Below are positions 22,801 to 33,317 of a stretch of 64,000 nucleotides of DNA, in pieces. A model generated the notes under the pieces. The model ran no database searches. It was given only the letters and a program-made list of their open reading frames with translations, and was not told the origin of the DNA. The translations under genes were made by a program, and so were the position numbers. Origin of the DNA: Bolinopsis microptera (taxonomy: Eukaryota; Ctenophora; Tentaculata; Lobata; Bolinopsidae); NCBI RefSeq assembly GCF_026151205.1, contig NC_087081.1:13536340-13600339 (forward strand), given 5' to 3'. Within the stretch, counting starts at the first letter, position 1. Each line of letters opens with the position of its first letter.

Positions 22801-25800
22801 GATAGATAGATATTTACAGTAAATTATAAATTATAACTTATTTCATAACTGGGATTTCGTGTCGATAATCACCTTCCATGACAAGAAGGTGCCGGGTCGG
22901 TACAAGATCTAGTTCTGTTCCATGTTCCTGTTCCTGTAGTGTGATCACACTCACACGTACTCCAATACTCCCAATCAGTCCAACCCCCTTCTACAGTTAC
23001 ACCTGAAACAATTTCTTTTTACGCTTCATTTCAAGCGTGGGGTCCCCAGGTAAGCATTCCTTTATCACCGTCTGTTTTGTTTTTAATTGATCTAAATATA
23101 AAATATGTTGACTTACAGCACTGATCATCACAAGTTCCTTCGTCTGTAAGATCGCCTACACAGTCCCTGAAGTGGTTTGGTACTTTAGTTTTTTCCAAAG
23201 CAACTTTAATTTAAGTATTTTATTTTTGCAAAGATCTCAAAACATGCTGCCTTTAGACGAAGTTTTATTTTTACCTTCCATAACAGAAAGGTGCCGGGTT
23301 GGTACAAGATCTAGTTCTGTTCCATGTTCCTGTTCCTGTAGTGTGATCACACTCACACGTACTCCAGTCACCCCAAGTTGTAAGACCTCCATCAACTGTT
23401 TGACCTAAGATTAAAAGATTAAAGCACCAGCAAAGGAAATCTTTTACAATTGTAAATCGCATTTATAACATTTAAATTCGTTCATAGTTTTTTGGCATGT
23501 CTTGGATAAACGTATTGGTATGGGTAATATTTCACCATTAATCCTATAAATAGAAATGTTTTCAAACTCACAGCATTGGTTATCACATCTACCATTGTCC
23601 AATAAGTCTCCTACGCAATCACTGAATTTCATGATGTTTCATTATTCTTATTTTCCATATGAAGGGCCATAGACATTTGGATTTATTAATTACTGAGTTA
23701 AGGCAACAAAATTTTAAAAATAGCTTTGATATATCAGAGAATTAAAAAAAGAGAAATGAATACAAACAGTAAAACTACCTTCCATAACAGAAAGGTACCG
23801 GGTAGGTACAAGATCTAGTTCTGTTCCATGTTCCTGTTCCTGTAGTGTGATCACACTCACACGTACTCCAGTTTCCCCAAGTTGTAAGACCTCCATCAAC
23901 TGTTTGACCTAGGATTAAAGCATCAACAAAGGAAATTGTTGGACGTCATCGTTCTAAACTATTGTCTTCTAATTCGATGTTCGAACCATAAATTTAAATG
24001 AGATTTATCCGTTTAAATTTGTATCTTTTCCTTCGTTCTTCAAGTATATCACGAATACGGACACTGGGCAATTGTTTGAATACTAATTTTGTTAAGATTA
24101 CAAATGAGTAGTAACTCACAGATTTGACAAACGTCCTGGGTAATTTCATCATTAATATTATAAATAGATATGTTTTCAAACTCACAGCATTGTTCATCGC
24201 ATCTACCATTGTCCACTAGGTCTCCTTCACAATCACTGAATTGTATGGTATTATAAAAATGCCAAAAAGATTTTAAACAATGCTAACAACAAAGGAGTAA
24301 GAACACAATCAACTCCATCTTGGATGTTTTTATGAAAACAACCAACAAGAATTTGTTCTTTACCTTCCATAACAGAAAGGTGCCGGGTTGGTACAAGATC
24401 TAGTTCTGTTCCATGTTCCTGTTCCTGTAGTGTGATCACACTCACACGTACTCCAGTTTCCCCAAGTCGTAAGACCTCCATCAACTGTTTGACCTAGGAT
24501 TACAACATTATCAAAGGAAATTATTGAACATTTTCATCGTTTGAAACTTATTATGCTTTTTAATGAGATGTTCGAACTATAAATTGAAATGGAATTTAAC
24601 TGTTTGAATGTTTCTTATTTCCTTCGTTCTTTAGTATGTTTTGAAAACAGATACTGGGCAATTTTACCATCAATTGTTTGAATACAAATTTTGTCAAGAT
24701 CACAAAAGTAATAACAGTAGTGACTTACAGCATTGTTCATCGCATCTACCATTGTCCACTAGGTCTCCTTCGCAATCACTGAATTTTATGGTATTATAAA
24801 AATTCCAAAAAGATTTTAAACAATGCTAACAACAAAGGAGTAAGAACACAATCAACTCCATCTTGGATGTTTTTATGAAAACAACCAACAAGAATTTGTT
24901 CTTTACCTTCCATAACAGAAAGGTGCCGGGTTGGTACAAGATCTAATTCTGCTCCATGTTCCTGTTCCTGTAGTGTGATCACACTCACACGTACTCCAAT
25001 CACCCCAAGTCGTAAGACCTCCATCAACTGTTTGACCTAGGATTAAAGCATCAGCAAAGGAAATTGTTGAACATTTTCATCGTTTGAAACTTATTATGCT
25101 TTTTAATGAGATATTCGATCTATAAATTGAAATGGAATTTAACTGTTTGAATGTTTATTATTTCTTTCGTTCTTTAGTATGTTTTGAAAACAGATACTGG
25201 GCAATTTTACCATTAATTGTTTGAATACAAATTTTGTCAAGATCACAAAAGTAATAACAGTAGTGACTTACAGCATTGTTCATCGCATCTACCATTGTCC
25301 ACTAGGTCTCCTTCGCAATCACTGCATTTTATGGTATTTAAAAAAAATGCCAAAAAGATTTTAAACAATGCTAACAACAAAGGAGTAAAAACACAATCAA
25401 CTCCATCTTGGATGTTTTTATGAAAACAACCAACAAGAATTTGTTCTTTACCTTCCATAACAGAAAGGTGCCGGGTTGGTACAAGATCTAATTTTGCTCC
25501 ATGTTCCTGTTCCTGTAGTGTGATCACACTCACACGTACTCCAATCACCCCAAGTTGTAAGACCTCCATCAACTGTTTGACCTGTAATTCAGTTAGTCAT
25601 TGAATTCGGCTATACATTTAACATTTACTAAGTATACCAGACATAAACATCTTATGAAATAATTAAATGATCTTCACTCCTCGTGAACATTTATTTGATT
25701 ATACTTGTTATAGTGGAGAAAGCTACAGAAAATGTACAAGGATGATTTATGGTGTACAAAACTTTCAATAAGAGACTTACAGCACTGACTGTCACAACTT

Positions 25801-28464
25801 CCCGTATCCGTAACGCTCCCAACGCAAGAATTTCCATGACAAGAAGGAGAAGGACTGGTACAAGATCTGGATCTAGACCAAGTTCCTGTACCAAGAGCGT
25901 GGTTACAGGAACAGGTTCCCCAGCTACCCCAGTTAGAAAACCCTCCGTGCACTGTCATACAGCACTGACTGTCACAACTCCCTGACATTGAGGCAGATCC
26001 CAGACATGAACTGTGGGTTGAGAAGTCGTTGCTATTTTAATTCACTAAGGTCTTCAAAATTCTAATCAGATTTAACTTTATGTCACCATTATGGAAAGTT
26101 TTGAAATAATTAGGATAGTTCAAAGATGCTAACCTGCCACCACAAGAAGGAGCAGGACTGTTGCAAGATCTGGAGCGAGTCCAAGTACCAGTACCGGTGG
26201 CATGGTTACAGGAACAACTACTCCAACCGCCCCAACCAGACCAGGCTCCGTTAGTGATACGACAACACTGACTGTCACAACTTCCTGTATCCCTAACGCT
26301 CCCAACGCAAGAATTTCCATGACAAGAAGGAGAAGGACTGGTACAAGATCTGGATCTAGACCAAGTTCCTGTACCAAGAGCGTGGTTACAGGAACAGGTT
26401 CCCCAGCTACCCCAGTTAGAAAACCCTCCGTGCACTGTCATACAGCACTGACTGTCACAACTCCCTGACATTGAGGCAGATCCCAGACATGAACTGTGGG
26501 TTGAGAAGTCGTTGCTATTTTAATTCACTAAGGTCTTCAAAATTCTAATCAGATTTAACTTTATGTCACCATTATGGAAAGTTTTGAAATAATTAGGATA
26601 GTTCAAAGATGCTAACCTGCCACCACAAGAAGGAGCAGGACTGTTGCAAGATCTGGAGCGAGTCCAAGTACCAGTACCGGTGGCATGGTTACAGGAACAA
26701 CTGCTCCAACCGCCCCATCCAGACCAGGCTCCGTTAGTGATACGACAACACTGACTGTCACAACTTCCTGTATCCCTAACGCTCCCGACGCAAGAATTGC
26801 CACGACAAGAAGGAGAAGGGCTGGTACAAGATCTGGATCTAGACCAAGTTCCTGTACCAAGAGCGTGGTTACAGGAACAGGTTCCCCAGCTACCCCAGTT
26901 AGAAAACCCTCCGTGCACTGTCATACAGCACTGACTGTCACAACTCTCTGACATTGAGGCAGATCCCGGACATGAACTGTGGGTTGAGAAGTCGTTACGA
27001 TTTAATTCACTAAAGTCTTCAAATTTCTAATCAGATTAAACTTTATATCACCACCATGGAAAGTTTTGAAACAATTTAGATTTGAAGAACTTAGGATAAT
27101 TCAAAGATGCTAACCTGCCACCACAAGAAGGAGTAGGACTGTTGCAAGATCTGGACCGAGTCCAAGTACCAGTACCGGTGGCATGGTTACAGGAACAACT
27201 ACTCCAACCGCCCCATCCAGACCAGGCTCCGTTAGTGATACGACAACACTGACTGTCACAAGGTCCTGTATCCCTAACGCTCCCAACGCAAGAATTGCCA
27301 TGACAAGAAGGAGAAGGACTGGTACAAGATCTAGATCTAGACCAAGTTCCTGTACCAAGAGCGTGGTTACAGGAACAGGTTCCCCAGCTACCCCAGTTAG
27401 AAAATCCTCCGTGCACTGTCTTACAGCACTGACTGTCACAACTCCCTGACATTGAGGCGGATCCCGGACATGAACTGTGGGTTGAGAAGTCGTTAAGATT
27501 ATAATTCACTAAAGTCTTCAAACTTCTAATCAGATTAAACTTTAAATTTCACCATCATGGAACGTTTTGAAAAATGTTGATTTGAAGAACTTAAGATAGT
27601 TCAAAGATGCTAACCTGCCACCACAAGAAGGAGCAGGACTGTTGCAAGATCTGGAGCGAGTCCAAGTACCAGTACCGGTGGCATGGTTACAGGAACAACT
27701 ACTCCAACCGCCCCATCCAGACCAGGCTCCGTTAGTGATACGACAACACTGACTGTCACAACTTCCCGTCATAATGGACGAACCTGGACAACCGCTGTTG
27801 GATATTTTGGTTAACATCACCAATGCATTGATATTTCAGCAAAGGAATCTTTGGCTTCATTAGACCAAGTCACAAAGCATTTAGTTTTTAATGATTGAGG
27901 TACCAATGATATTTTTCTGCGTAGAAACATTATTCAATGATCGAATCGTTAACGATGAATTTTACCGAACCTGCCACCACAGTATGGAGTAGGACTGTTG
28001 CAGGATCTGGAGCGAGTCCAAGTACCAGTACCAGTAACATGGTTACAGGAACAACTGCTCCAACCACCCCAGCCACCCCATCCTCCATTCCTTGCATAGC
28101 CTAGGTGATCATATCAGATATTTCGATTTCATCAAATGACCGTATATAGATAATCTGCTAATTATTTTGATTAGGTTTTTAGCTTTTCAGGGATAAGCTA
28201 AACAGTGATCCTATCACCTATATACTCAATTCAAACGTTTCCCAACCGATCTTTAATATTCAATTATCAACGGTTTTATAAAGACAGTTTGCAATGTATA
28301 TGTTGGGATGATTTTAAATTAGGAGCAATAAAATTTGACATATCTACTGAGATTGGTTTGCACTTACATGATGGGGTCCTTCTTCGTCTTCTACGTCTTC
28401 TCCACGAGCCTACATCGACAACAAGGCAGAATAGAATTAACAAAATCCAAAGCCGCATCACCAA
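13696..28464 (-). CDS. Large TSP1-repeat transmembrane receptor, 45 coding exons
   Basis: I assembled the gene by hand on the minus strand. Every junction uses GT-AG and every phase agrees, giving 5,313 coding nt and 1,770 aa. In order: signal peptide; WRRRRRRRRT; 27 thrombospondin type-1 repeats of about 60 aa; a transmembrane helix; and a cytoplasmic tail of ~80 residues with NDYIDF and DDYIDY. TSP1 repeats usually bind matrix, glycosaminoglycans or partner proteins outside the cell. A surface adhesion or recognition receptor that signals through tail tyrosines is my inference. Each repeat keeps the WxxW/WxxWxxW tryptophans and six or more Cys but uses CxC instead of CSxTCG. The 3' repeats also carry NRT and usually NGT sequons. 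Introns are duplicated along with exons. The family is not one I can name. The gene is downstream of the UGT on the same strand. Confidence 0.85.
14167..14358 (-). CDS. TSP1 receptor transmembrane exon
   Basis: After a TTCAG acceptor it reads a short juxtamembrane stretch, then a hydrophobic helix PVLIFICCLIGLLCTVVAIT, a basic stop-transfer KQKR and an acidic SEETTEEALHL. The exon can end at G14167 before GTTAGA (phase 1) and join the tail exon at 13862. If it is not spliced there, it terminates two codons later at TAG 14164-14162, giving a 1,716-aa short-tailed form. Confidence 0.82.
14779..25581 (-). CDS. TSP1 receptor C-terminal array: repeats 10-27, each split in two exons
   Basis: 130-nt exons start at 25452, 24907, 24364, 23779, 23275, 22873, 21472, 20959, 20452, 19936, 19418, 18925, 18418, 17928, 17421, 16929 and 16386 (lower coordinate). 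The last repeat uses 14978-15101 (124 nt). Matching 50-nt exons start at 25272, 24729, 24186, 23572, 23117, 22523, 21287, 20766, 20250, 19732, 19242, 18732, 18242, 17735, 17259, 16715 and 16218, then 14779-14831 (53 nt). The long exon encodes the W-rich strand, CECDHTTGTGTWNRTRSC and NPAPFCYGR. The short one encodes DCEGxxxxNGTCDDQCC. Introns inside a repeat are phase 2 and those between repeats are phase 1. The final repeat is the most diverged. Confidence 0.88.
15420..15506 (+). other. tRNA-like segment (degenerate)
   Basis: GTCGCTG and CAGCGAC, 73 nt apart, can pair as a 7-bp acceptor stem. TGGCCCAGTGGT fits a pol III A box and GCTCGAAT is a weak B box. A possible anticodon loop contains TTG. 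The body is too irregular for a functional tRNA, so a SINE head or decayed tRNA is more likely. Confidence 0.35.
15912..15985 (-). other. tRNA-Arg(CCG)-like segment, probably SINE head or pseudogene
   Basis: On the minus strand GTGGCCTAATTGGTTAA matches a D arm/A box and GCGAGTTCGAGACTCG a T arm/B box. The anticodon loop CTCCGTA would give CCG. The acceptor stem does not pair, so it is not a credible working tRNA gene. Confidence 0.5.
22072..22325 (+). mobile_element. SINE, diverged 5'-truncated copy
   Basis: It matches the body of the SINE at 9378-9726 (GCAGCAAAG, CGAATAAAGTATGG and ACCGAAGTAAAATAAGT blocks in order) but lacks the tRNA-like head. It lies in the intron between TSP1 repeats 15 and 16. 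Confidence 0.75.
25781..28100 (-). CDS. TSP1 receptor N-terminal array: repeats 1-9 in fused exons
   Basis: Exons: 27971-28100 (130 nt), 27615-27794 (180), 27115-27474 (360), 26617-26976 (360), 26134-26493 (360) and 25781-26010 (230). The lengths are exact sums of the 130-nt and 50-nt blocks used singly farther downstream, so two to four blocks have been joined without introns. Two repeat subtypes alternate: one begins ITNGAWSGWGGWSSC, the other TVHGGFSNWGSWGTC. The genomic period is 483-500 bp, and units 26134-26616 and 26617-27114 are almost identical, introns included. CxCNHxxGTGTW replaces the usual CSxTCG turn. Confidence 0.85.
28368..28464 (-). CDS. TSP1 receptor exon 1: signal peptide and Arg8
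   Basis: ATG at 28464 starts MVMRLWILLILFCLVVDVGS, a clear signal peptide, followed by W, eight Arg and TPS. The exon ends in phase 1 at a GTAAGT donor, and the next exon supplies GC to complete a Cys codon. The basic run at the mature N-terminus could be a convertase site or a heparan-sulfate-binding patch. Confidence 0.85.
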
Positions 28465-28604
28465 TCAGGTACGATTAGCGATTGATAACCTCAAAGTTAA
28501 GAAATAAAACGTGCACTATTTTCGATAAACTGCTGATTAAATCTCCGAGCTGAGAAACTAATAAATGCTTTACTTTTAGTATTTGATGTGTAATCTATAG
28601 TCAT
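28465..28604. promoter_or_regulatory. Probable 5' UTR/promoter region of TSP1 receptor
   Basis: This is the short stretch between the receptor start codon and the left inverted repeat. No TATA box is seen on the minus strand, so placement is by position only. Confidence 0.25.
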
Positions 28605-29072
28605 GGTATACCCTAAGAACATGATCTTATCATGCCATTGTAGATCACAGACATTTCTTTGGATTCAACTTTCAAAATCCTGGATCACATGATACGAATT
28701 ATATCATGAATAACGTTTTCTAGAACGTTCCTGGTATGGTTGTACTTGGGCGTGAGCTCAAGTTGTCTGTTGAGTAAAGTGAAAATAAAAACACACAGGA
28801 AATATCAGTCTGCTGACCCAATTACCTAATACTCTGATCAAATAGTTGGAAGTTGGAACTATGCTCTATCGTGTATCTCGTGACATTTTTTTGGCGTTAA
28901 GTTTCACCAGAAAAATTATTTAATCATAATTTGTAGTACCGAGCACTATAATAACTTAGCTATATTCAACTAAAGTGCACAAATTATCATTAGCATTTGA
29001 GGTGTTCTAATTTCTATGACAATATTTTGTCTAACAGATTAATCAATTAGCTTCAAGCATAAACCAATGAAA
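28605..29072. repeat. Left arm of inverted repeat flanking the UGT gene
   Basis: It aligns, inverted, with about 31725-32245. Long matching blocks include GTAGTACCGAGCACTATAAT, CAATATTTTGTCTAACAG and AAGAAATGTCTGTGATCTAC (as complements). There are indels and many substitutions, so the duplication is not recent. Confidence 0.85.
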
Positions 29073-29454
29073 GCTCAGAATAATTTTTACTAATTAACAA
29101 ATTATCGAGCATTTTTAAAACAGTATTTTCATTCCCACTGCCTTAATAGACTTTCCAGAAAATAGGTTATGAATTGAAATGTATTTGCAGCATTGTTTCG
29201 AACGCTCTTTTTGTGTCGCAGAAAAGGGCTATTTACTAGTTTCTACGAACAATGTTCACCTTTGTCGGGTAAACCGACACGTGTGCTACCCGAATTCAAG
29301 GTAATCAATGATCAAACAAGAGTGAGAAACGTGTAGGTGCTGAAAACAAAGTAAAACATCTGAGAAACATATTCCTAGATTCCCACAACTCCAAAAATTG
29401 ATCTGCAATCTCATATTTCCAAATAAAATTGAATGCTACATAATCAATATTCCA

Positions 29455-29460
29455 TTTATT
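29455..29460 (-). terminator. Poly(A) signal of UGT
   Basis: AATAAA on the minus strand lies about 97 nt past the UGT stop codon. Confidence 0.55.
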
Positions 29461-29556
29461 CTTTCAACCTAAAAATCATAATTTACCCTTAAAATGTAAT
29501 TTAGTTTACCCATTACTTAAGTTAAATAATGGTTTTTAAATACAAGCCCAAATTAA

Positions 29557-31185
29557 TTACTCTCTTTTCTCTCTAACTATCCCGGTTCCTTGAGTCTTCT
29601 TAAAATAAGTCCACCCAAAATTAACCACCTTTTTTCCAATGGTCCACACGAAAATTAAAGCCGCTAGAAAAGCAACAAATATAGCTGCCAGAATGTCAAT
29701 ATTGTAAATCTCTACAGTAGTTTGTCGGCCGATCACTTCATTCCTCAAAAAGTTGAGATTCCCGAACTCCATTAGATGATTGCAATGAAAAACTAAATTA
29801 TCTCCCGGTGTGGCTGGATTTAGTAAAACAGCAGAGGACCCAGCGTGCAGACTTTCAATGTACTTCTTTTGATTCTCTAACATTTGTGTAACCATCTGCT
29901 CCAATGCCTCATGAGAGAAATCTTCTTTCAGCAGCATCTCTCCAAAATGATTCCTTTTGACGAGAAGAGAGTTGAAATACTGGTCGGTGAACAGTGGAAT
30001 GCACAACAAGGGTACTTTGTGAAGGACCGATTCGATCTTGGCATTGTTTCCACAGGAAGATACAAACAGCGATACAGTGGAGCTTGCTAGCAGCGCTCGC
30101 TGGGGGAGCCAGGATTTTGAGAGGACGTTTGCATGATTAGAGTATTCTACGTCACTGCGCACTATTATCACTGCATCATCTGATTTTTGTAGTGTCTCAA
30201 AGAATTCTTCCCCAAACATTGATTGGTAATGGTCGAGCGAAAAAGCTAAGGTTCCAAGATTTACGTAGATTATGTGCTTTCCTCGTTTCTTGGCTGATTC
30301 CACGAACTTTGATACGTCACTACCTAATGGTTCAGATGGATTCTTTAATCCTATTCCAGCTATGTTGAGAGAATTGGGCGCCCTTAAGTATGGAAAAGAT
30401 AAAGCCGGATGATCGTTCACTAGATACAGCTGAGTCATATTATCCAAATCAGTCAGTCCAATCAACCCTTCTTCCGCCAAATACCCAGCCATAATGTTCA
30501 TAATTCCAGGAACTAAATTAAAAACGAAACTTCCGAGCTCCACAAAGAGTTGAATTCTTTGCAAGAAAGTGGGAGGTATTGATCCCTGAATGTTGAGAAA
30601 CTGTGAAGCCTCACTGGTTAGAAGTGCTGGAAGGTTCTGCTCATGTTTCGCTCTCTGCTGGTCCACCACAGATATTGCTGTCACCAAGGGTATGCTGTGT
30701 TTTCGTGCTATCACCGCGATAGGGTGGAAGATGGTTTCCTCTACAACAACCAGATCAAATTGTGTGTTTTCCATCATACCCATCATTTCAACCCCGAAGA
30801 AATAATCAAATCGTAGTTTTATTTGTTTGAGAGTTTCTCCTAAGATCACCGAGTTTCCTGTTATGCTCCTGCTGATAAGTTTATCAGAAGAACCATCCAA
30901 AGCACCTGATTTCACCGCAACTTCATTCAAGTACTTCAAACCTCTGATATCCTGAGAAATATTGGTCGGCACCAGATACCGGATATTCCTGGGCACCGGA
31001 ATGTCTGGATCGTGAAGCAGAGCTAGGAAAGTCACATTATGTCCGGAATCAGCCAGAGTAGCTGCAATGTTTAGAAGGTAGGCGAAGTGTCCGCCTCTCC
31101 AGGGTGTTGTGACAAGGATGTTCTTTGTGAAGGAGCAAGTGGAGGAATGGTAGAGGGATAGCAGAAGTATTAATAGTGGCACCAT
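29557..31185 (-). CDS. UDP-glycosyltransferase (UGT, GT1 family), single exon
   Basis: The 542-aa length and layout are those of membrane UGTs, which move a sugar from a UDP-sugar to small lipophilic acceptors in the ER lumen. A signal peptide covers residues 1-17. His33 in GGHF matches the catalytic His. E149/E150 stand where the usual partner is Asp. The donor-binding signature is recognisable from WLPQ (359-362) to DQ (401-402), but the normal HGG is SCG (378-380), so the donor-binding His is gone. A C-terminal helix (about 498-514) is followed by a lysine-rich cytosolic tail. N50 and N75 are sequons. There are no introns, and an ATG begins the signal peptide directly. Altered donor use or loss of catalysis is possible. 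Confidence 0.92.
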   Translation of the reverse strand: MVPLLILLLSLYHSSTCSFTKNILVTTPWRGGHFAYLLNIAATLADSGHNVTFLALLHDPDIPVPRNIRYLVPTNISQDIRGLKYLNEVAVKSGALDGSSDKLISRSITGNSVILGETLKQIKLRFDYFFGVEMMGMMENTQFDLVVVEETIFHPIAVIARKHSIPLVTAISVVDQQRAKHEQNLPALLTSEASQFLNIQGSIPPTFLQRIQLFVELGSFVFNLVPGIMNIMAGYLAEEGLIGLTDLDNMTQLYLVNDHPALSFPYLRAPNSLNIAGIGLKNPSEPLGSDVSKFVESAKKRGKHIIYVNLGTLAFSLDHYQSMFGEEFFETLQKSDDAVIIVRSDVEYSNHANVLSKSWLPQRALLASSTVSLFVSSCGNNAKIESVLHKVPLLCIPLFTDQYFNSLLVKRNHFGEMLLKEDFSHEALEQMVTQMLENQKKYIESLHAGSSAVLLNPATPGDNLVFHCNHLMEFGNLNFLRNEVIGRQTTVEIYNIDILAAIFVAFLAALIFVWTIGKKVVNFGWTYFKKTQGTGIVREKRE

Positions 31186-31724
31186 CTTTCTAGGTAAAAG
31201 TAAATTTAATGTCAGTTCATGTAGAATTAGAATAATCCAAAAACGTATTCCTCCACAATAGATTGTCTCAATTCAATCTGGTTCATCGAGCTAAAACATG
31301 GCAAAATATAAATATTGGGGGGAAAATGCGTCGATAACTAATGCCATCGAGTGGTGAGAAATTAATATTCCACATCTAACCATAAATTAGATTAGAGTAA
31401 TAAGATAAGAGAAATTTTGGTATACAATTACAGTTTAAGCACTTAACTGTTAAAATTAAAGCAAGTAATAAATCATAGTTATGTAAATGTAATACCTTAT
31501 CGGACTTTATTTTAACAGACATTAATTGGACGCTGGATACCCTACCGTTCATTTTATCCGTTTATTCATCTCAATTCATCATCTATTTTCTGGAAAGTTT
31601 ATCAACCCAGTTGAAATGATAATACTGATCAAATGATCAAATAGAACTGGTTGGAGAAACATTAATCAGTTTATTAGTTAAATAGGTAATAAGTTAATAG
31701 GTTGCACGTTACTGTGATTCTGGC

Positions 31725-32245
31725 CTTTCATTGGTCGATGCTGGAAGCTGATTGATTAATCTTTGTCATGCCTGTTAGACAAAATATTTTCATAGAAATT
31801 AGAATACTTATTCCTTAACTTCAGATTCGATTGACAATTTATCTATTTCTGTTGAATATAGCTCTTCCGAAATTACTATCATACTGTCATGGTAAGTGAT
31901 TATAGTGCTCGGTACTACAAATGACTACAGCCTTATTTTCCTAGTGAAACTTAACTCCAAAAAACGTCACAACATACTCTGTATAGCATGATTCCAACCA
32001 TTTGATCAGAGTATTCATTAATTGAATCAGCAGACTGATATTTCTAACGTTTTTTATTTTAACTTTACTCAAGGGACAATTTGAGATCCCACCCAAGTAC
32101 AACAGGGTTATTGTAGAAAATGGTATTCATGGTATATTTTGTATTTTGAAATCATCATGTCACATGTGATTAAGGATCTTGAACTTTAAATCCAAAGAAA
32201 TGTCTGTGATCTACAATTATGGCACGATAAAGGATCATCTTCGTA
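31725..32245. repeat. Right arm of inverted repeat flanking the UGT gene
   Basis: Inverted partner of 28605-29072. The spacing from each arm to the UGT coding ends is similar (about 485 and 540 bp). The arm lies upstream of the UGT start and may contain its promoter. Confidence 0.85.
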
Positions 32246-32650
32246 AAACCTTAATTTCATTAAATGACCATAAATACATTAATTAAATTATGTGTGTACA
32301 AAAATATCATCGGTGATACAGTTTTGCCCTCTGTAGAAACTAGAATATTTTTAATGGTATGTACATATAACAATTAATTGTTAGTAACCACGCTAGTAAA
32401 ATGCTTATTATTTGTAAAGATATGTGAAATACATTGTACAAATTATTAAACGAATCTGTTTCATTTTATCTAAATGTTATGAGCTTGTGTAGTATATAAT
32501 GCAGTAACACTTTTAATTATTAAATTGTATTTTTCTGACACAAATACTGGTGCCAGTTTGTTGGTTTTGGTTGAACTTAAAACTGATACATTATCCTAAA
32601 AAGAAGAGTTTCTATTAAACGCAACGTCAATATATGAGCACGCCGGAAGA

Positions 32651-32762
32651 TGTGTTTATATGTTCATAAAAAACATATGTGTTTACATGTTTATAAAGAA
32701 ACATATGTGTTTATATGTTCATAAAAAACATATGTCTATACAGTTTACAAAAAACATATGTT
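32651..32762. repeat. Short tandem repeat, ~36-bp units
   Basis: Three to four imperfect copies of a unit built on AACATATGTGTTTATATGTTCATAAAAA. Confidence 0.85.
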
Positions 32763-33317
32763 GCAAATCAATTCCTCGTCAGACCTGACGGTCTCCTACG
32801 TCAGAAGCCTAATTGAAGAAATGTGGTGTTTATAACCCGCTATACGGGCTCAGTGCACATCCATCAGCAGCTGTGAATTGATTTAAGTTGGTTGTTGAAA
32901 AGTGAGGTGCTTCACACAAGTACATCGAGTTAGAACTGTCTGTCTGTTGGTCAGTGGACCGGCCAGTTCCACACCACTTTAGCCTTACTTATCTTTATTT
33001 TATCTTTACTTTATTATTTGGCAGGAAAACAGGGTCAGCGTTAAAAGGACCGGTCGGGTGATTTAACAATTCGTCAGAATGTGCTCACCTGTGGCTCATG
33101 GTAGGCTGCGATGGTTTTTGTGCACCATTTCATTTACTTTCAGCCCTTTTTTGTTTGTCATAGTTAACAGATGTTACTTTCCTCGAGTTTGTCAATCAGC
33201 GATCAGAAACCATGACTAAAAAATTAATTTTCATTTTCCAATATCCACCAAATCGTAACTCCCTGGCACCCTCGTTCTCGCACCATTTGTTACTTCTCCT
33301 CCGATTCCCTGCACTGT
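32763..33317. other. Gene-free stretch
   Basis: A cluster of CGTCAG/CTGACG motifs lies at 32778-32812. No coding signal and no recognisable element. Confidence 0.35.

Noticed and set aside
16386..25581. Regular ~500-bp repetition that could be taken for a CRISPR-like or satellite array
   Set aside because: The conserved blocks are splice-site-bounded TSP1 exons in phase, and the spacers are duplicated introns.
25749..27449. Plus-strand and second-frame minus-strand open frames across the N-terminal TSP1 array
   Set aside because: They are by-products of the real exons. They are low-complexity (Thr/Arg or Leu/Val rich) and recur only because the exons recur.
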